DNA of 46,402 nt from Halorubrum sp. SD626R (lineage in GTDB: Archaea > Halobacteriota > Halobacteria > Halobacteriales > Haloferacaceae). The translations under genes and the position numbers were made by a program. The DNA lies in the NCBI RefSeq assembly GCF_001261915.1, contig NZ_CVRT01000083.1:1-46402 (forward strand), written 5' to 3'. Below the pieces are notes generated by a model, which did no database searches, had not been told where the DNA came from, and was given only the letters and a program-made list of their open reading frames with translations. Below, piece by piece: positions 14,529 through 22,259 of this stretch (position 1 is the first letter of the stretch; each line of letters starts with the position of its first letter).

Positions 14529-14828
14529 TTACTCCTTCCGCATGAAGATGCGGTAGCGGCCGTCGCCCGACTTCCACACCTTGGCGGTGGCGTCGTCGCC
14601 GACCGCCTTCGGGACGTTCTCGGTGCTCGGGACGTGGTCGGTCTTCTGGACCAGCACGTCGCCGGGCGAGAGCCCCGCGATGGCCTTCTTCGCCTCAACC
14701 TGCGGGTACGGACAGACCTCGCCGGTCATGTCCTGTACCTCGGTCGCGTCCGCCAAGAGCGACTCGGCGGTCTCGTCGTCGAGTTCGTCGGGCATCTCGA
14801 CGACGTCGTCCCATGATGGTTGGCTCAT
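14529..14828 (-). CDS. TusA/SirA-family sulfur carrier protein
   Basis: A 99-residue protein with an acidic N-terminal helix (about 1-30) ahead of the TusA domain. The sulfur-carrying CPxP motif is present as EVCPYPQVEAKKAIAGLSPG (Cys39), followed by DVLVQKTDHV and a short C-terminal strand WKSGDGRYRIFM. TusA proteins carry a persulfide on that Cys and pass it to tRNA-thiolation, molybdenum-cofactor or dissimilatory partners in the cytoplasm. It is the first gene of an operon with a rhodanese and is divergent from the cysteine-synthase-like gene. The family is clear; the acceptor is unknown. Confidence 0.88.
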   Translation of the reverse strand: MSQPSWDDVVEMPDELDDETAESLLADATEVQDMTGEVCPYPQVEAKKAIAGLSPGDVLVQKTDHVPSTENVPKAVGDDATAKVWKSGDGRYRIFMRKE

Positions 14829-14950
14829 ACGGGCCGATACGCGTCTCGCCCGGTAACCCCTTTCGTGTGCGGCAGGCTTCTCCCGTATCTCGGACGGGCG
14901 ATCGCGGCGCACGACCGCGATAGGCGTCGAGACGACCGTTTCCGTCGGAC

Positions 14951-14958
14951 TCTTATCG
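14951..14958 (+). promoter_or_regulatory. TATA-like box of the cysteine-synthase-like gene
   Basis: TCTTATCG is centred about 25 bases before the ATG at 14979, in line with a leaderless message. Confidence 0.45.
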
Positions 14959-14978
14959 GGGAGCGATCTACGGGACCC

Positions 14979-15998
14979 ATGAGCGAGTACGTCGTCGACG
15001 AGTCGACGATCTTCGAGACGCCCCTCGTGGGGCTCGACCTCGACATCGAGGCCGACGCGGACGTGTACGCGAAGGCGGAGTGGTTCAACCTCTACGACGC
15101 CCCGCACGGCGGCGGGTCGATCAAGTCCCGGATCGCGAAGGGGATGCTCGACGGCGCCGAGGGGCGCGGCGAGCTGGAACCCGGCGTCACCGTGATCGAG
15201 CCGACCTCGGGCAACACCGGCAGCGAGGTGGCGCGGCTCGCGGCCGCTCGCGGCTACGACGTGGAGATCGTCATGCCCGACAACGCGGCCGGCGGGAAGG
15301 TGGAAGCCGTCCGGGACGCCGGCGCGGAGATCCACTTCGTCGACGCCAACCTCGGCTACGACGCCGTCATCGAGCGCTGCGAGGAGATCATCGCCGCCGA
15401 CCCCGACGCGTATTTCCGCCCGAACCAGTACGAGAACCCCGACAATCCGGGTACCCACGAGCGGACGACCGCCCGGGAGATCTACGAGGCGACCGACGGC
15501 GACGTGACCCACTTCGTCGCCGGCGTCGGCACGGGCGGGACGATCACCGGGACCGGACGCGGCCTGACCGACCTGAGCGACGGCGCGGTCGAGGTCGTCG
15601 GCTTCGAGCCGGACGAGCAGCTCCACGCCATCGACGGTCTGAAGTTCCTCAAAACGGGCGACCACTACCACCCGGAGACGTACGACGAGTCGGTGCTCGA
15701 CCGGACGGAGTACGTCACCACCTCGGACGCCTACGACCGGGCGCGGGCCCTCCGGGAGCGCTACCTCGACGATCCGGTGCCGATCGCCGACCTCGGCCGG
15801 CACGACGAGGCGACGGTGCGTGAGCACCTCCGCGTCGACGAACAGTTCGTCGTGGGCACGTCCGCTGGCGCGGGCGCCGCGGTGGTGGCGAACCTCGACG
15901 CGGCCGGCGACCTCGCGGACGACGACGTGGTCGTCTTCATGCTGTGCGACCGCGGCGACAAGTACGCGGACATCCCGCTCTGGGAGGATTACTTATAA
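14979..15998 (+). CDS. PLP-dependent cysteine synthase family protein
   Basis: A 339-residue fold-type II PLP enzyme. The cofactor lysine lies in GGGSIKSRIAKGM (Lys49) and the substrate loop is PTSGNTG (75-81). The phosphate-binding GVGTGGTITGTGR, VGFEPDEQ and GTSAGAGAAVV follow. CysK-like enzymes join sulfide or another sulfur donor with an activated serine to make cysteine. The loop before Lys49 (FNLYDAPHGGGSIK) is several residues longer than the common NPxGSVK, which could change the substrate, perhaps toward O-phosphoserine. The start at 14979 fits a TATA box 25 bases upstream. It sits between tusA-rhodanese and the MoaD-like/ubaA genes, supporting a sulfur role. Confidence 0.88.
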   Translation: MSEYVVDESTIFETPLVGLDLDIEADADVYAKAEWFNLYDAPHGGGSIKSRIAKGMLDGAEGRGELEPGVTVIEPTSGNTGSEVARLAAARGYDVEIVMPDNAAGGKVEAVRDAGAEIHFVDANLGYDAVIERCEEIIAADPDAYFRPNQYENPDNPGTHERTTAREIYEATDGDVTHFVAGVGTGGTITGTGRGLTDLSDGAVEVVGFEPDEQLHAIDGLKFLKTGDHYHPETYDESVLDRTEYVTTSDAYDRARALRERYLDDPVPIADLGRHDEATVREHLRVDEQFVVGTSAGAGAAVVANLDAAGDLADDDVVVFMLCDRGDKYADIPLWEDYL

Positions 15999-16032
15999 AC
16001 CGACGGTCGTTGCGAGGACGGAAACGGAACCG

Positions 16033-16296
16033 TTATCGACCGCCGCTGGCGGCCGGGATGACGCGGACCTGCGCGTCGGCCGGGACCTCGGCGTCGACGC
16101 CGTCGACGGGCGTCCCCTCGACGTAGACGTTAATGAACTCCTTGATCTCGCCGTCGTCGAGCACGCTGTCCCGGAGCTCCGGGCCGTGCTCGTCGGCGTG
16201 GTTGTCGAACAGTTCCCGGACGGTGTCGCCCTCGACCTCGACCTCCGAGGTCGCGGACCCGCCGACGAGAACGGCCGGCAGCTTGATCGTTGCCAT
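16033..16296 (-). CDS. MoaD/ThiS-family ubiquitin-like protein ending in Gly-Gly-Arg
   Basis: An 87-residue beta-grasp protein: ATIKLPAVLVGGSATSEVEV, the helix DTVRELFDNHADEHGPELRD, and EFINVYVEGTPVDGVDAEVP with VRVIPAASGGR at the end. MoaD, ThiS and the archaeal SAMP proteins end in a bare Gly-Gly that is adenylated by an E1 enzyme. Here the codons after SGG are CGA then TAA, so one arginine follows and must be removed before activation. A TATA-like CCTTTTTGCAC on the minus strand (16327-16317) fits the ATG at 16296. It is divergent from ubaA. It may serve molybdopterin, tRNA thiolation or protein tagging. Confidence 0.87.
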   Translation of the reverse strand: MATIKLPAVLVGGSATSEVEVEGDTVRELFDNHADEHGPELRDSVLDDGEIKEFINVYVEGTPVDGVDAEVPADAQVRVIPAASGGR

Positions 16297-16548
16297 ACGT
16301 CGCGTTCGCGTCCCAGTGCAAAAAGGGACGCGTCGACGGCAACCGCGGCCACGGTCTAACACGACCGACGAGCCGGATCGATCCGACCGCGACGGCTCCC
16401 GTCGGACGGTCTCCCCGTCGCCGACGAGACGAGCGTCGGTGCCGTCGGAGCCGTCGCCGGTCGTGCGGACGGGACGCACCTCCGAGATGCCGGCAGGACG
16501 CGCCGGTGGGCGGCCGGCTTATGCGTTCGTAGCGACAAGCAAGTGCGA
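16297..16548. other. 252-base spacer between the MoaD-like gene and ubaA
   Basis: It holds the divergent promoters of the two genes (TATA-like sites near 16322 on the minus strand and 16517-16525 on the plus strand). Frames across it have no recognisable product. Confidence 0.45.
16517..16525 (+). promoter_or_regulatory. TATA-like box of ubaA
   Basis: GCTTATGCG, centred about 28 bases before the ATG at 16549. This supports that ATG over the GTG six bases earlier. Confidence 0.45.
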
Positions 16549-17409
16549 ATGAGTGACCTCGATCTCGACCCGACGCAGCTCGACCGCTACTCCAGACACA
16601 TCATCATGGACGACGTCGGCCCCGAGGGGCAGAAGGCCCTGCTCGACGCCGAGGTGCTCGTCCTCGGCGCGGGCGGGCTCGGCGCGCCGATCATCCAGTA
16701 CCTCGCCGCCGCGGGCGTGGGCACGCTCGGTATCGCCGACGACGACGAGGTCGAGCTGTCGAACCTCCAGCGCCAGGTGATCCACGGGAACGACGACGTC
16801 GGCCGCAAGAAGGTCGACTCCGCCGCCGACTTCGTCGAGCAGCTGAACCCCGACATCGACGTCCGCAAGCACGAGCTCCGGGTCACCTCGGACAACATCG
16901 AGGAACTCATCGACGGCTACGACTTCGTCGTCGACGGCACGGACAACTTCGCGACGCGGTACCTCGTCAACGACGCCTGCACGCTCGCCGGGATCCCCTT
17001 CTCGCACGGCTCCATCTTCAAGTTCGAGGGACAGGTGACGACGTTCGCCGGCGACGACGACTCGCCGTGTTACCGCTGTCTGTTCCCCGAGGCGCCGCCG
17101 GCCGGGATGGTTCCGAACTGCGCCACCGCCGGCGTCCTCGGCGTCCTCCCGGGCACCGTCGGCTGCCTGCAGGCGACCGAGACGGTGAAACACATCATCG
17201 GCGAGGGCGAGTCGCTCGACGGCTCGATGCTGTTCTTCGACGCGCTCGACATGGAGTTCGACAAGGTCGAGATCCCCAAGCAGGACGACTGCCCGGTGTG
17301 CGGCGACGACCCCGCCATCGAGTCGGTCCGGGACGTCGAGTACAACGCCTCCTGCGCCATCGACGTCGGCGGCGACGACGCCGAGCCGGAGATCGAAGCG
17401 GACGACTGA
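16549..17409 (+). CDS. ubaA: E1-like SAMP-activating enzyme (MoeB/ThiF family)
   Basis: A 286-residue E1-like adenylyltransferase. The ATP loop is LGAGGLGAP (about 39-47), followed by DDDEVELSNLQRQVIH with the conserved DxxxxSNLxRQ. VDGTDNFATRYLVNDAC comes next and the catalytic-cysteine region is VPNCATAGVLGVLPG (Cys191). Two CxxC pairs, CYRC (174/177) and CPVC (248/251), form the structural zinc site. In Haloferax the single UbaA activates SAMP proteins for tagging, tRNA thiolation and molybdopterin synthesis. There is no C-terminal rhodanese domain. It is divergent from the MoaD-like gene, a probable substrate. Confidence 0.93.
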   Translation: MSDLDLDPTQLDRYSRHIIMDDVGPEGQKALLDAEVLVLGAGGLGAPIIQYLAAAGVGTLGIADDDEVELSNLQRQVIHGNDDVGRKKVDSAADFVEQLNPDIDVRKHELRVTSDNIEELIDGYDFVVDGTDNFATRYLVNDACTLAGIPFSHGSIFKFEGQVTTFAGDDDSPCYRCLFPEAPPAGMVPNCATAGVLGVLPGTVGCLQATETVKHIIGEGESLDGSMLFFDALDMEFDKVEIPKQDDCPVCGDDPAIESVRDVEYNASCAIDVGGDDAEPEIEADD

Positions 17410-17487
17410 CCGGCCGGGACCCGCGCCGACCCCCGAACCGGATCGCCTCCCCACACTTATCCGCCGGTCGTTCGTACCCGTCGTCAC

Positions 17488-18912
17488 ATGCCCGACGAGC
17501 CGAGCGGCCGCAACCTCGACGGCGACGCGCCGGTCGCGGAGGCCGTCGTCGAGACCGAGGAGGCGACGATCACCGGGGACGCCGAGCTCGAACGCACCAT
17601 CGGGCTGACGGGCGGCCTCGCCATCGGAATCGGGACGATGATCGGCGCCGGGATCTTCGTGTTCCCGGGGCTCGCCGGCGGGGAGATCGGGACGGCGGCG
17701 ACCGCCTCGTTCGCGGTCGGCGGGGTGATCGCCCTCCTCGTCGCGCTCCCGACCTCGGAACTGGCGACGGCGATGCCGCGGAGCGGGGGCGGCTACTACT
17801 TCATCTCGCGCGGGCTCGGGACGCTCGCCGGGACCGTCATCGGGCTGTCGCTGTGGCTCGGGCTGGTGTTCGCGACCGCCTTCTACCTCGTCGGACTCGG
17901 GTACTACGCCCTCGACGCCCTCGCGCAGGTCGGGATCGCGGTCGGCGTCGGCTCGGGCGCGATCGTCTCGGTCATCGCCGTCCTCGCCGGGGTCGGGTTC
18001 ACCGTCCTGAACGTCACCGGCACCGAGAACGCCGCGAAGCTCCAGAACGGGATCGTCGCGCTGCTCCTCTCGATGCTCGTCGCCTTCCTCGGGTTCGGCC
18101 TGCTGGAGGCGTTCGGACTCGTCGCCGTCGACACGCCGCCCGGGCAGGCCGCGAACGTCTGGGGAGCCGGGCCGGTCCTCTCGGTCGCCGCGCTCGTGTT
18201 CACCTCGTACCTCGGGTTCGCGCAGGTGGCGACGGTGGCGGGGGAGATGAAGGACCCGGGACGGAACCTGCCGCTGGCGATGGTCGGCTCCGTGGTGATC
18301 GTCACGGTGCTGTACGTGCTGACCATCTTCGTCGCGACGAACATCTTCACGCGGGACGCGCTGCTTTCGGCCGGCGAAACCGCGATGGTCGAGGTCGGCC
18401 GCGCGCTGCTCGGCCCGGCCGGGGCGCTCGTGATCATCGTCGGCGGACTGTTAGCGACGATGTCGTCGGCGAACGCGTCGATCCTCAGCACCTCGCGGGC
18501 GATCTACGGGGTCTCGAAGGACGCGCTCCTCCCGCGGTGGGCGAGCCGGATCAACCTGCGGTACGGCACGCCGCACGTCGCGCTGGGGATGGCCGGCGGC
18601 CCGGTCGTCGTGCTGGCGGCCACGGGACAGGTACAGCTGCTCGCCGAGGTCGCCTCCTTCCTCCACCTGATCATGTACGGGCTGATGTGCGTCGCGCTCG
18701 TCGCGATCCGCCGGGACCGCCCCGAGTGGTACGACCCCGACTTCGTCGTGCCCGGGGGGCCCCTCATCCCCGTCGTCGGCGCGCTCGCCAGCTTCGGGCT
18801 GATCGCCTTCATGAACCGGCTCTCGATCCTCGTCGGGCTCGCGGTCATCGCCGCGACGGCCGGATGGTATTTCTACTACGCCCGCGACGTGTCGCTCAAG
18901 GGGGCCCTGTGA
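17488..18912 (+). CDS. APC-family amino acid permease
   Basis: A 474-residue transporter with about 12 membrane helices after a polar N-terminal region of some 35 residues. The first helix carries the APC signature GGLAIGIGTMIGAGIFVFPG. PRSGGGYYFISRGLG, a further family landmark, follows helix 2. FTSYLGFAQVATVAGEMKDPGRNLP is the mid-protein APC motif that lines the substrate path. Its stop overlaps the start of the downstream Usp-like gene by one base (TGATG), a common pairing in archaea where a Usp domain follows or is fused to an APC permease. The substrate is not evident; cationic and neutral amino acids are both possible. Confidence 0.9.
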   Translation: MPDEPSGRNLDGDAPVAEAVVETEEATITGDAELERTIGLTGGLAIGIGTMIGAGIFVFPGLAGGEIGTAATASFAVGGVIALLVALPTSELATAMPRSGGGYYFISRGLGTLAGTVIGLSLWLGLVFATAFYLVGLGYYALDALAQVGIAVGVGSGAIVSVIAVLAGVGFTVLNVTGTENAAKLQNGIVALLLSMLVAFLGFGLLEAFGLVAVDTPPGQAANVWGAGPVLSVAALVFTSYLGFAQVATVAGEMKDPGRNLPLAMVGSVVIVTVLYVLTIFVATNIFTRDALLSAGETAMVEVGRALLGPAGALVIIVGGLLATMSSANASILSTSRAIYGVSKDALLPRWASRINLRYGTPHVALGMAGGPVVVLAATGQVQLLAEVASFLHLIMYGLMCVALVAIRRDRPEWYDPDFVVPGGPLIPVVGALASFGLIAFMNRLSILVGLAVIAATAGWYFYYARDVSLKGAL

Positions 18913-19748
18913 TGACACGCGTACTCGTCCCGATCGCGGTGCTCGACGGAGAGAGCGTCTCGCCCGGCCTGATCTCGCTGCTCGGAACCGTCGACGTGAC
19001 CGTGCTCGGCTACCACGTCCTGCCGGAGCAGACGCCGCCGGACCAGGCCCGGCTCCAGTTCGAGGAGCGCGCGACGTCCGCGCTGGAGGACATGGGCCAG
19101 GAGTTCCGGGCCGCGGGCGGCGCGGCCGATCATCGGCTCGTGTTCACGCACAACCGCGAGCAGACGATCGACCGGGTGGCCGGCGAGGTCGACGCCGACG
19201 CGTTCGCCGTCCCCGGGACGACCGGCGACGTCGACCGGCTCCTCGTGTCGCTCTCGGGCGACGTCGACGCCGACCGGGTCCTCTCGTTCGTCGAGGCGCT
19301 CGTCGGCGACCGGCCGATCGGCGTCACGCTGTTCCTCGCGCCCGGGGAGGACGCCCGCATCGCATCCGACGAGGCCGGAGACGCCGGCGGCCCCGAGAGC
19401 CCCGGTCCGATCGCCCCCGGCGACGCCGGCGACGCCGGCGACGCCGGCGACCCCCCCAGCGCTCGACTGGCGGCCGCGGCCGAGCGGCTCCGCGAGGCGG
19501 GGATCGACGTGAGCACGAAGTCGGGGGCCGAGGGGTCGCCGTTCGGCTCGCTGATCGACGCGGTCCCGGGCCACGACGCCGTCGTGCTGGGCGAGCGCGC
19601 GCCCTCGTTCCGGTCGTTCGTGTTCGGCGGCGAGGGCGAACGGGTCGCGGCCGCCTCCGTGGGGCCGGTCCTCGTCGTCCGCGGTCGTCGGGACGACGAC
19701 GTCGACGAAGACGACGCGGACGGGACGGCGGAGGGAGACGACGAGTAG
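18912..19748 (+). CDS. Universal stress protein-like partner of the APC permease
   Basis: A 278-residue protein with two Usp-like segments, about 1-145 (TRVLVPIAVLDGESVSPGLI, DAFAVPGTTGDVDRLLVSL) and about 185-260 (ARLAAAAERLREAGIDVST, DAVVLGERAPSFRSFVFGG, VGPVLVVRG). They are joined by a low-complexity linker. The linker contains GDAGDAGDAGD, encoded by three perfect 9-base units starting at 19421. The classical Usp ATP-binding glycines are only partly kept. The tail is strongly acidic (DDDVDEDDADG). Overlap with the permease stop implies coupled translation and a regulatory role on transport. The call is by fold and context. Confidence 0.78.
   Translation: MTRVLVPIAVLDGESVSPGLISLLGTVDVTVLGYHVLPEQTPPDQARLQFEERATSALEDMGQEFRAAGGAADHRLVFTHNREQTIDRVAGEVDADAFAVPGTTGDVDRLLVSLSGDVDADRVLSFVEALVGDRPIGVTLFLAPGEDARIASDEAGDAGGPESPGPIAPGDAGDAGDAGDPPSARLAAAAERLREAGIDVSTKSGAEGSPFGSLIDAVPGHDAVVLGERAPSFRSFVFGGEGERVAAASVGPVLVVRGRRDDDVDEDDADGTAEGDDE
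19421..19447 (+). repeat. In-frame 9-bp tandem repeat (3 units)
   Basis: CGACGCCGG is repeated three times and followed by a partial unit (CGAC). It encodes the GDAGDAGDA linker of the Usp-like protein. Copy number may vary between strains. Confidence 0.7.
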
Positions 19749-19776
19749 CGGGTGTCGCCGACGGCGCGAAGAGCGC

Positions 19777-20205
19777 CTACCGCTCGCCCTGCACCGAGAC
19801 CGTCTCCTGTTCGAACCCCTCCTCGTCGCCCCGCCAGCGCCACGAGCCGACGAACGGGTAGCCGTCGAGCGCGCAGATGACGTACGAGTGGTCCGGCCAG
19901 GTCGCCCGCGCGGCGTCGGTCTCGCTCGGGTGGGTCGGGCCCGTGGGGTGCGAGTGGTAGAAGCCGACCACGTCGAGTCCGTCCTCCTCGATCGTTTCGA
20001 TGAGCTCGAACTGCTCCTCCGGGTCGATGAGGTAGCGGATCTGGGGCGTCTCGGCGACGTTCTCGGCCTGGTACGTGTCGGTGACGACGCTCGGCTCGCC
20101 GTCGGTCCCGTGCGTCCCGGCGAGGACGCCGCAGATCTCCGCCTCGCCGCCGCCGTACGCGTGATAGACGATGTCGTCGTAGACCGCCCGCGAGAGTTCG
20201 ATCAT
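19777..20205 (-). CDS. JAMM/MPN+ metalloprotease (HvJAMM1-like desampylase)
   Basis: A 142-residue stand-alone JAMM protein with all zinc and catalytic residues. The Glu is Glu23 in EAEICGVLAG. The JAMM box HSHPTGPTHPSETD gives His84, His86, Ser94 and Asp97. In Haloferax the related HvJAMM1 cleaves SAMP proteins from their conjugates. The domain covers the full chain, with no signal peptide or membrane helix, so it acts in the cytoplasm. It lies about 3.5 kb from the MoaD-like and ubaA genes, and a role in trimming or recycling that protein is an inference. It is divergent from the DUF302 gene. Confidence 0.92.
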   Translation of the reverse strand: MIELSRAVYDDIVYHAYGGGEAEICGVLAGTHGTDGEPSVVTDTYQAENVAETPQIRYLIDPEEQFELIETIEEDGLDVVGFYHSHPTGPTHPSETDAARATWPDHSYVICALDGYPFVGSWRWRGDEEGFEQETVSVQGER

Positions 20206-20331
20206 GGACGAGCGAAGGCGACTCCGACCGATAAGTCCGTCCCGACCGGCAAGGGCCGCGCTCCGTCACAGGTAGCGGCAGTCGTTGACGGGCTGGCGGA
20301 CGGTTTTGCCGCCGCGGTCGGAGTCGGTGGC

Positions 20332-20808
20332 ATGAGCGACGCTCAGCGCGGGTCACCGGCGCCCACGGCCGACGAGGCGCTCCACACGACCCTCGACATG
20401 CCGTTCGACGACGCGGTCCCCTTCGTGCAGATCGAACACGAGCTCGCCGACTTCGAGACGGTACGGGTCACGCGGCTCGACGAGATGATCGAGGGAATGC
20501 TCGGCCACGACGACGTCGAGCGGACCGCCCTCATCGTCGTCTGTCACCCCGAGATCGCGTTCGACGCGATCGAGATCGACCCGACGCTCGCCGGGATGCT
20601 CCCGTGTACCACCATCGTCTACGAGCGCGAGGGCGACGACCTGGTACACGTCCACCACACGTCGGCGACGAAGGCGATCCGCGACCTCGGCTGCGCGCCC
20701 GCGAATGCCGACGGCGCGGTCGAGGACCTCGTCGAGAAGACCGGCGAGCTGATGACGGTCGTCTGGGAGAACATCGAGGAGCACGGGCGAGAGCACGCGG
20801 CGGAGTAG
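20332..20808 (+). CDS. DUF302-family protein
   Basis: A 158-residue protein with the DUF302 pattern: MPFDDAVPFVQIEHELADFETV, then RVTRLDEMIEGMLG, VVCHPEIAFDAIEIDPTLAG and MLPCTTIVYEREGDDLVHV. DUF302 has no firm biochemical role. The two cysteines (VVCHPE, MLPCTT) are positioned as in many members, where a redox or metal role has been suggested. A TATA-like CGGTTTTGCC (20301-20310) is about 27 bases before the ATG. It is divergent from the JAMM gene and convergent with the MGMT-fold gene. Confidence 0.82.
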   Translation: MSDAQRGSPAPTADEALHTTLDMPFDDAVPFVQIEHELADFETVRVTRLDEMIEGMLGHDDVERTALIVVCHPEIAFDAIEIDPTLAGMLPCTTIVYEREGDDLVHVHHTSATKAIRDLGCAPANADGAVEDLVEKTGELMTVVWENIEEHGREHAAE

Positions 20809-20856
20809 ACCGTCGGAACCCCGGCTTCGGATCGGTCCGGCTCCGGACCGTCCCCT

Positions 20857-21321
20857 CTACAACCCCTCGGCCCGCCGGAGGGCGTCGCGTACCGCCCCCG
20901 GTGTGGCGTGGGGGCCGCCCTGTACCCGGTGGTCCGGGAGGAGGAGCGGGACCGGGTTCTCGTCGAGCGCGCTCCGCACGAGTTCGAGGTCGTCGGGGTC
21001 GTCCGCGTCGAGCGCGGCCAGGCGCGTGAGCCGGCTCACCGACACCTCCTCTCCGTAGGGGACCGTCCGGAGCGCGTCGAGGACGTCGCGGCGGTCCGTC
21101 GGCACCGTGAGCCCGACGGCGACGTCGGCGAACTCGTCGCGCTCGCCGCGGACGTACGCGCCGATCCGGTCGAGCAGCTCGTGGTCCGGCTCCGCGTCCG
21201 CCGGCACGTCCGCCGGGAACGACACCGAGATGACCCGCCCGCCGGCGAAACCGACTTCCACCGCTCGGCCGAGGGCCTCGAACTCACGGGCGAAGACGCC
21301 CGACGTTCCCGTCGTATTCAT
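20857..21321 (-). CDS. MGMT/alkyltransferase-like protein with Asp in place of the acceptor Cys
   Basis: A 154-residue protein of the O6-alkylguanine transferase fold. The helix-turn-helix and active-site region reads ALRTVPYGEEVSVSRLTRLA, then ENPVPLLLPDHRVQGG. In true MGMT the motif is PCHRV, and here codon GAC gives PDHRV, so it cannot accept an alkyl group in the normal way. Alkyltransferase-like proteins, usually with Trp or Ala there, bind damaged bases and signal to nucleotide excision repair. A TATA-like TTTTAACC (21354-21347) fits the ATG at 21321 better than the one at 21330. Confidence 0.82.
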   Translation of the reverse strand: MNTTGTSGVFAREFEALGRAVEVGFAGGRVISVSFPADVPADAEPDHELLDRIGAYVRGERDEFADVAVGLTVPTDRRDVLDALRTVPYGEEVSVSRLTRLAALDADDPDDLELVRSALDENPVPLLLPDHRVQGGPHATPGAVRDALRRAEGL

Positions 21322-21423
21322 ACCCGTCATGCGACGGGCCCGACGGTTAAAACGAGGGGTCGAGGCCGCCGAGGGAACCTGGGCGGCGTTCGGCGCGCTT
21401 CACGGGCGGCCGGCCCCGCAAGC

Positions 21424-21430
21424 CTTATGA
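21424..21430 (+). promoter_or_regulatory. trpC: TATA-like box of the trpCBA operon
   Basis: CTTATGA is centred about 30 bases before the trpC ATG at 21457, and the spacer between them is AT-richer than its surroundings. It supports 21457 as the true start of trpC, which matters because of the stop codon 69 bases later. Confidence 0.5.
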
Positions 21431-21456
21431 ACAGATACGTGCATTAGTGTACAGTA

Positions 21457-22259
21457 ATGGAGGATGCAACCGAGCTGGCCCCCGCGGTCAGGTCGATACT
21501 GTCGGCCGCGCGCGACCGGGCGGCCTAGGGCCGAACTGACCGCGTCGACGCCGACCCGCGCGACCTGCGCGCCGCGTTCGACCGCGCCGAGGCCGACGGG
21601 CGGGTCCCCCTGATCGCCGAGATCAAGCCGACGAGCCCGACCACCGACGGCACCCGCGGAGACGACCCCGTCGCGCTCGCCGAGGGGATGGTCGCCGGCG
21701 GCGCCGCGGCGCTCTCGGTGCTCACGGAGCCCGAGCACTTCGGCGGGAGCGTCGCGGTGCTCGAACGCGTCCGGGAGGCCGTCGACGTGCCGGTCCTCCG
21801 CAAGGACTTCGTCGTCGCCGAGTCGCAGCTCGACGCCGTCGAGAGCGACGTCGTCCTGTTGATCGCGCGGTTCGTCGGCGACGACCTCCCGGAGCTGTTG
21901 GCGGCCGCCCGCGACCGCGGCTTCCAGGTCCTCGTCGAGGTCCACGACCGCGAGGAGCTGACGCGGGCGCTCGACGCGGGGGCGACGACGGTCGGCGTGA
22001 ACAACCGCGACCTCGCGGAGCTGGTCGTCGACCTCGGAACCTTCGAGTCCGTGGCGCCCCACGTCTCGGACGAGGTGACGCTGATCGCGGAGAGCGGGAT
22101 CGGCTCGCCCGGCGACGTCCGCCGGATGCGGGCGGCCGGCGCCGACGCGCTGCTCGTCGGGAGCGCGATCATGGACGGCGACGTCGAGGCGAACACGCGG
22201 GCGCTGACGCGGGCGGAGGCGGACGACGGAGACCACCGAGACACCACGGAGACACCCAC

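Noticed and set aside
14829..15827. N-terminal extension of the TusA frame on the minus strand
   Set aside because: It is antisense to the cysteine-synthase-like gene. The TusA domain starts at 14828, followed by a full-length normal protein.
17067..18911. Long in-frame extension upstream of the Usp-like gene, covering ubaA and permease DNA
   Set aside because: It is an alternate-frame shadow of ubaA and the permease. The Usp-like ATG overlaps the permease stop (TGATG), which is the natural start.
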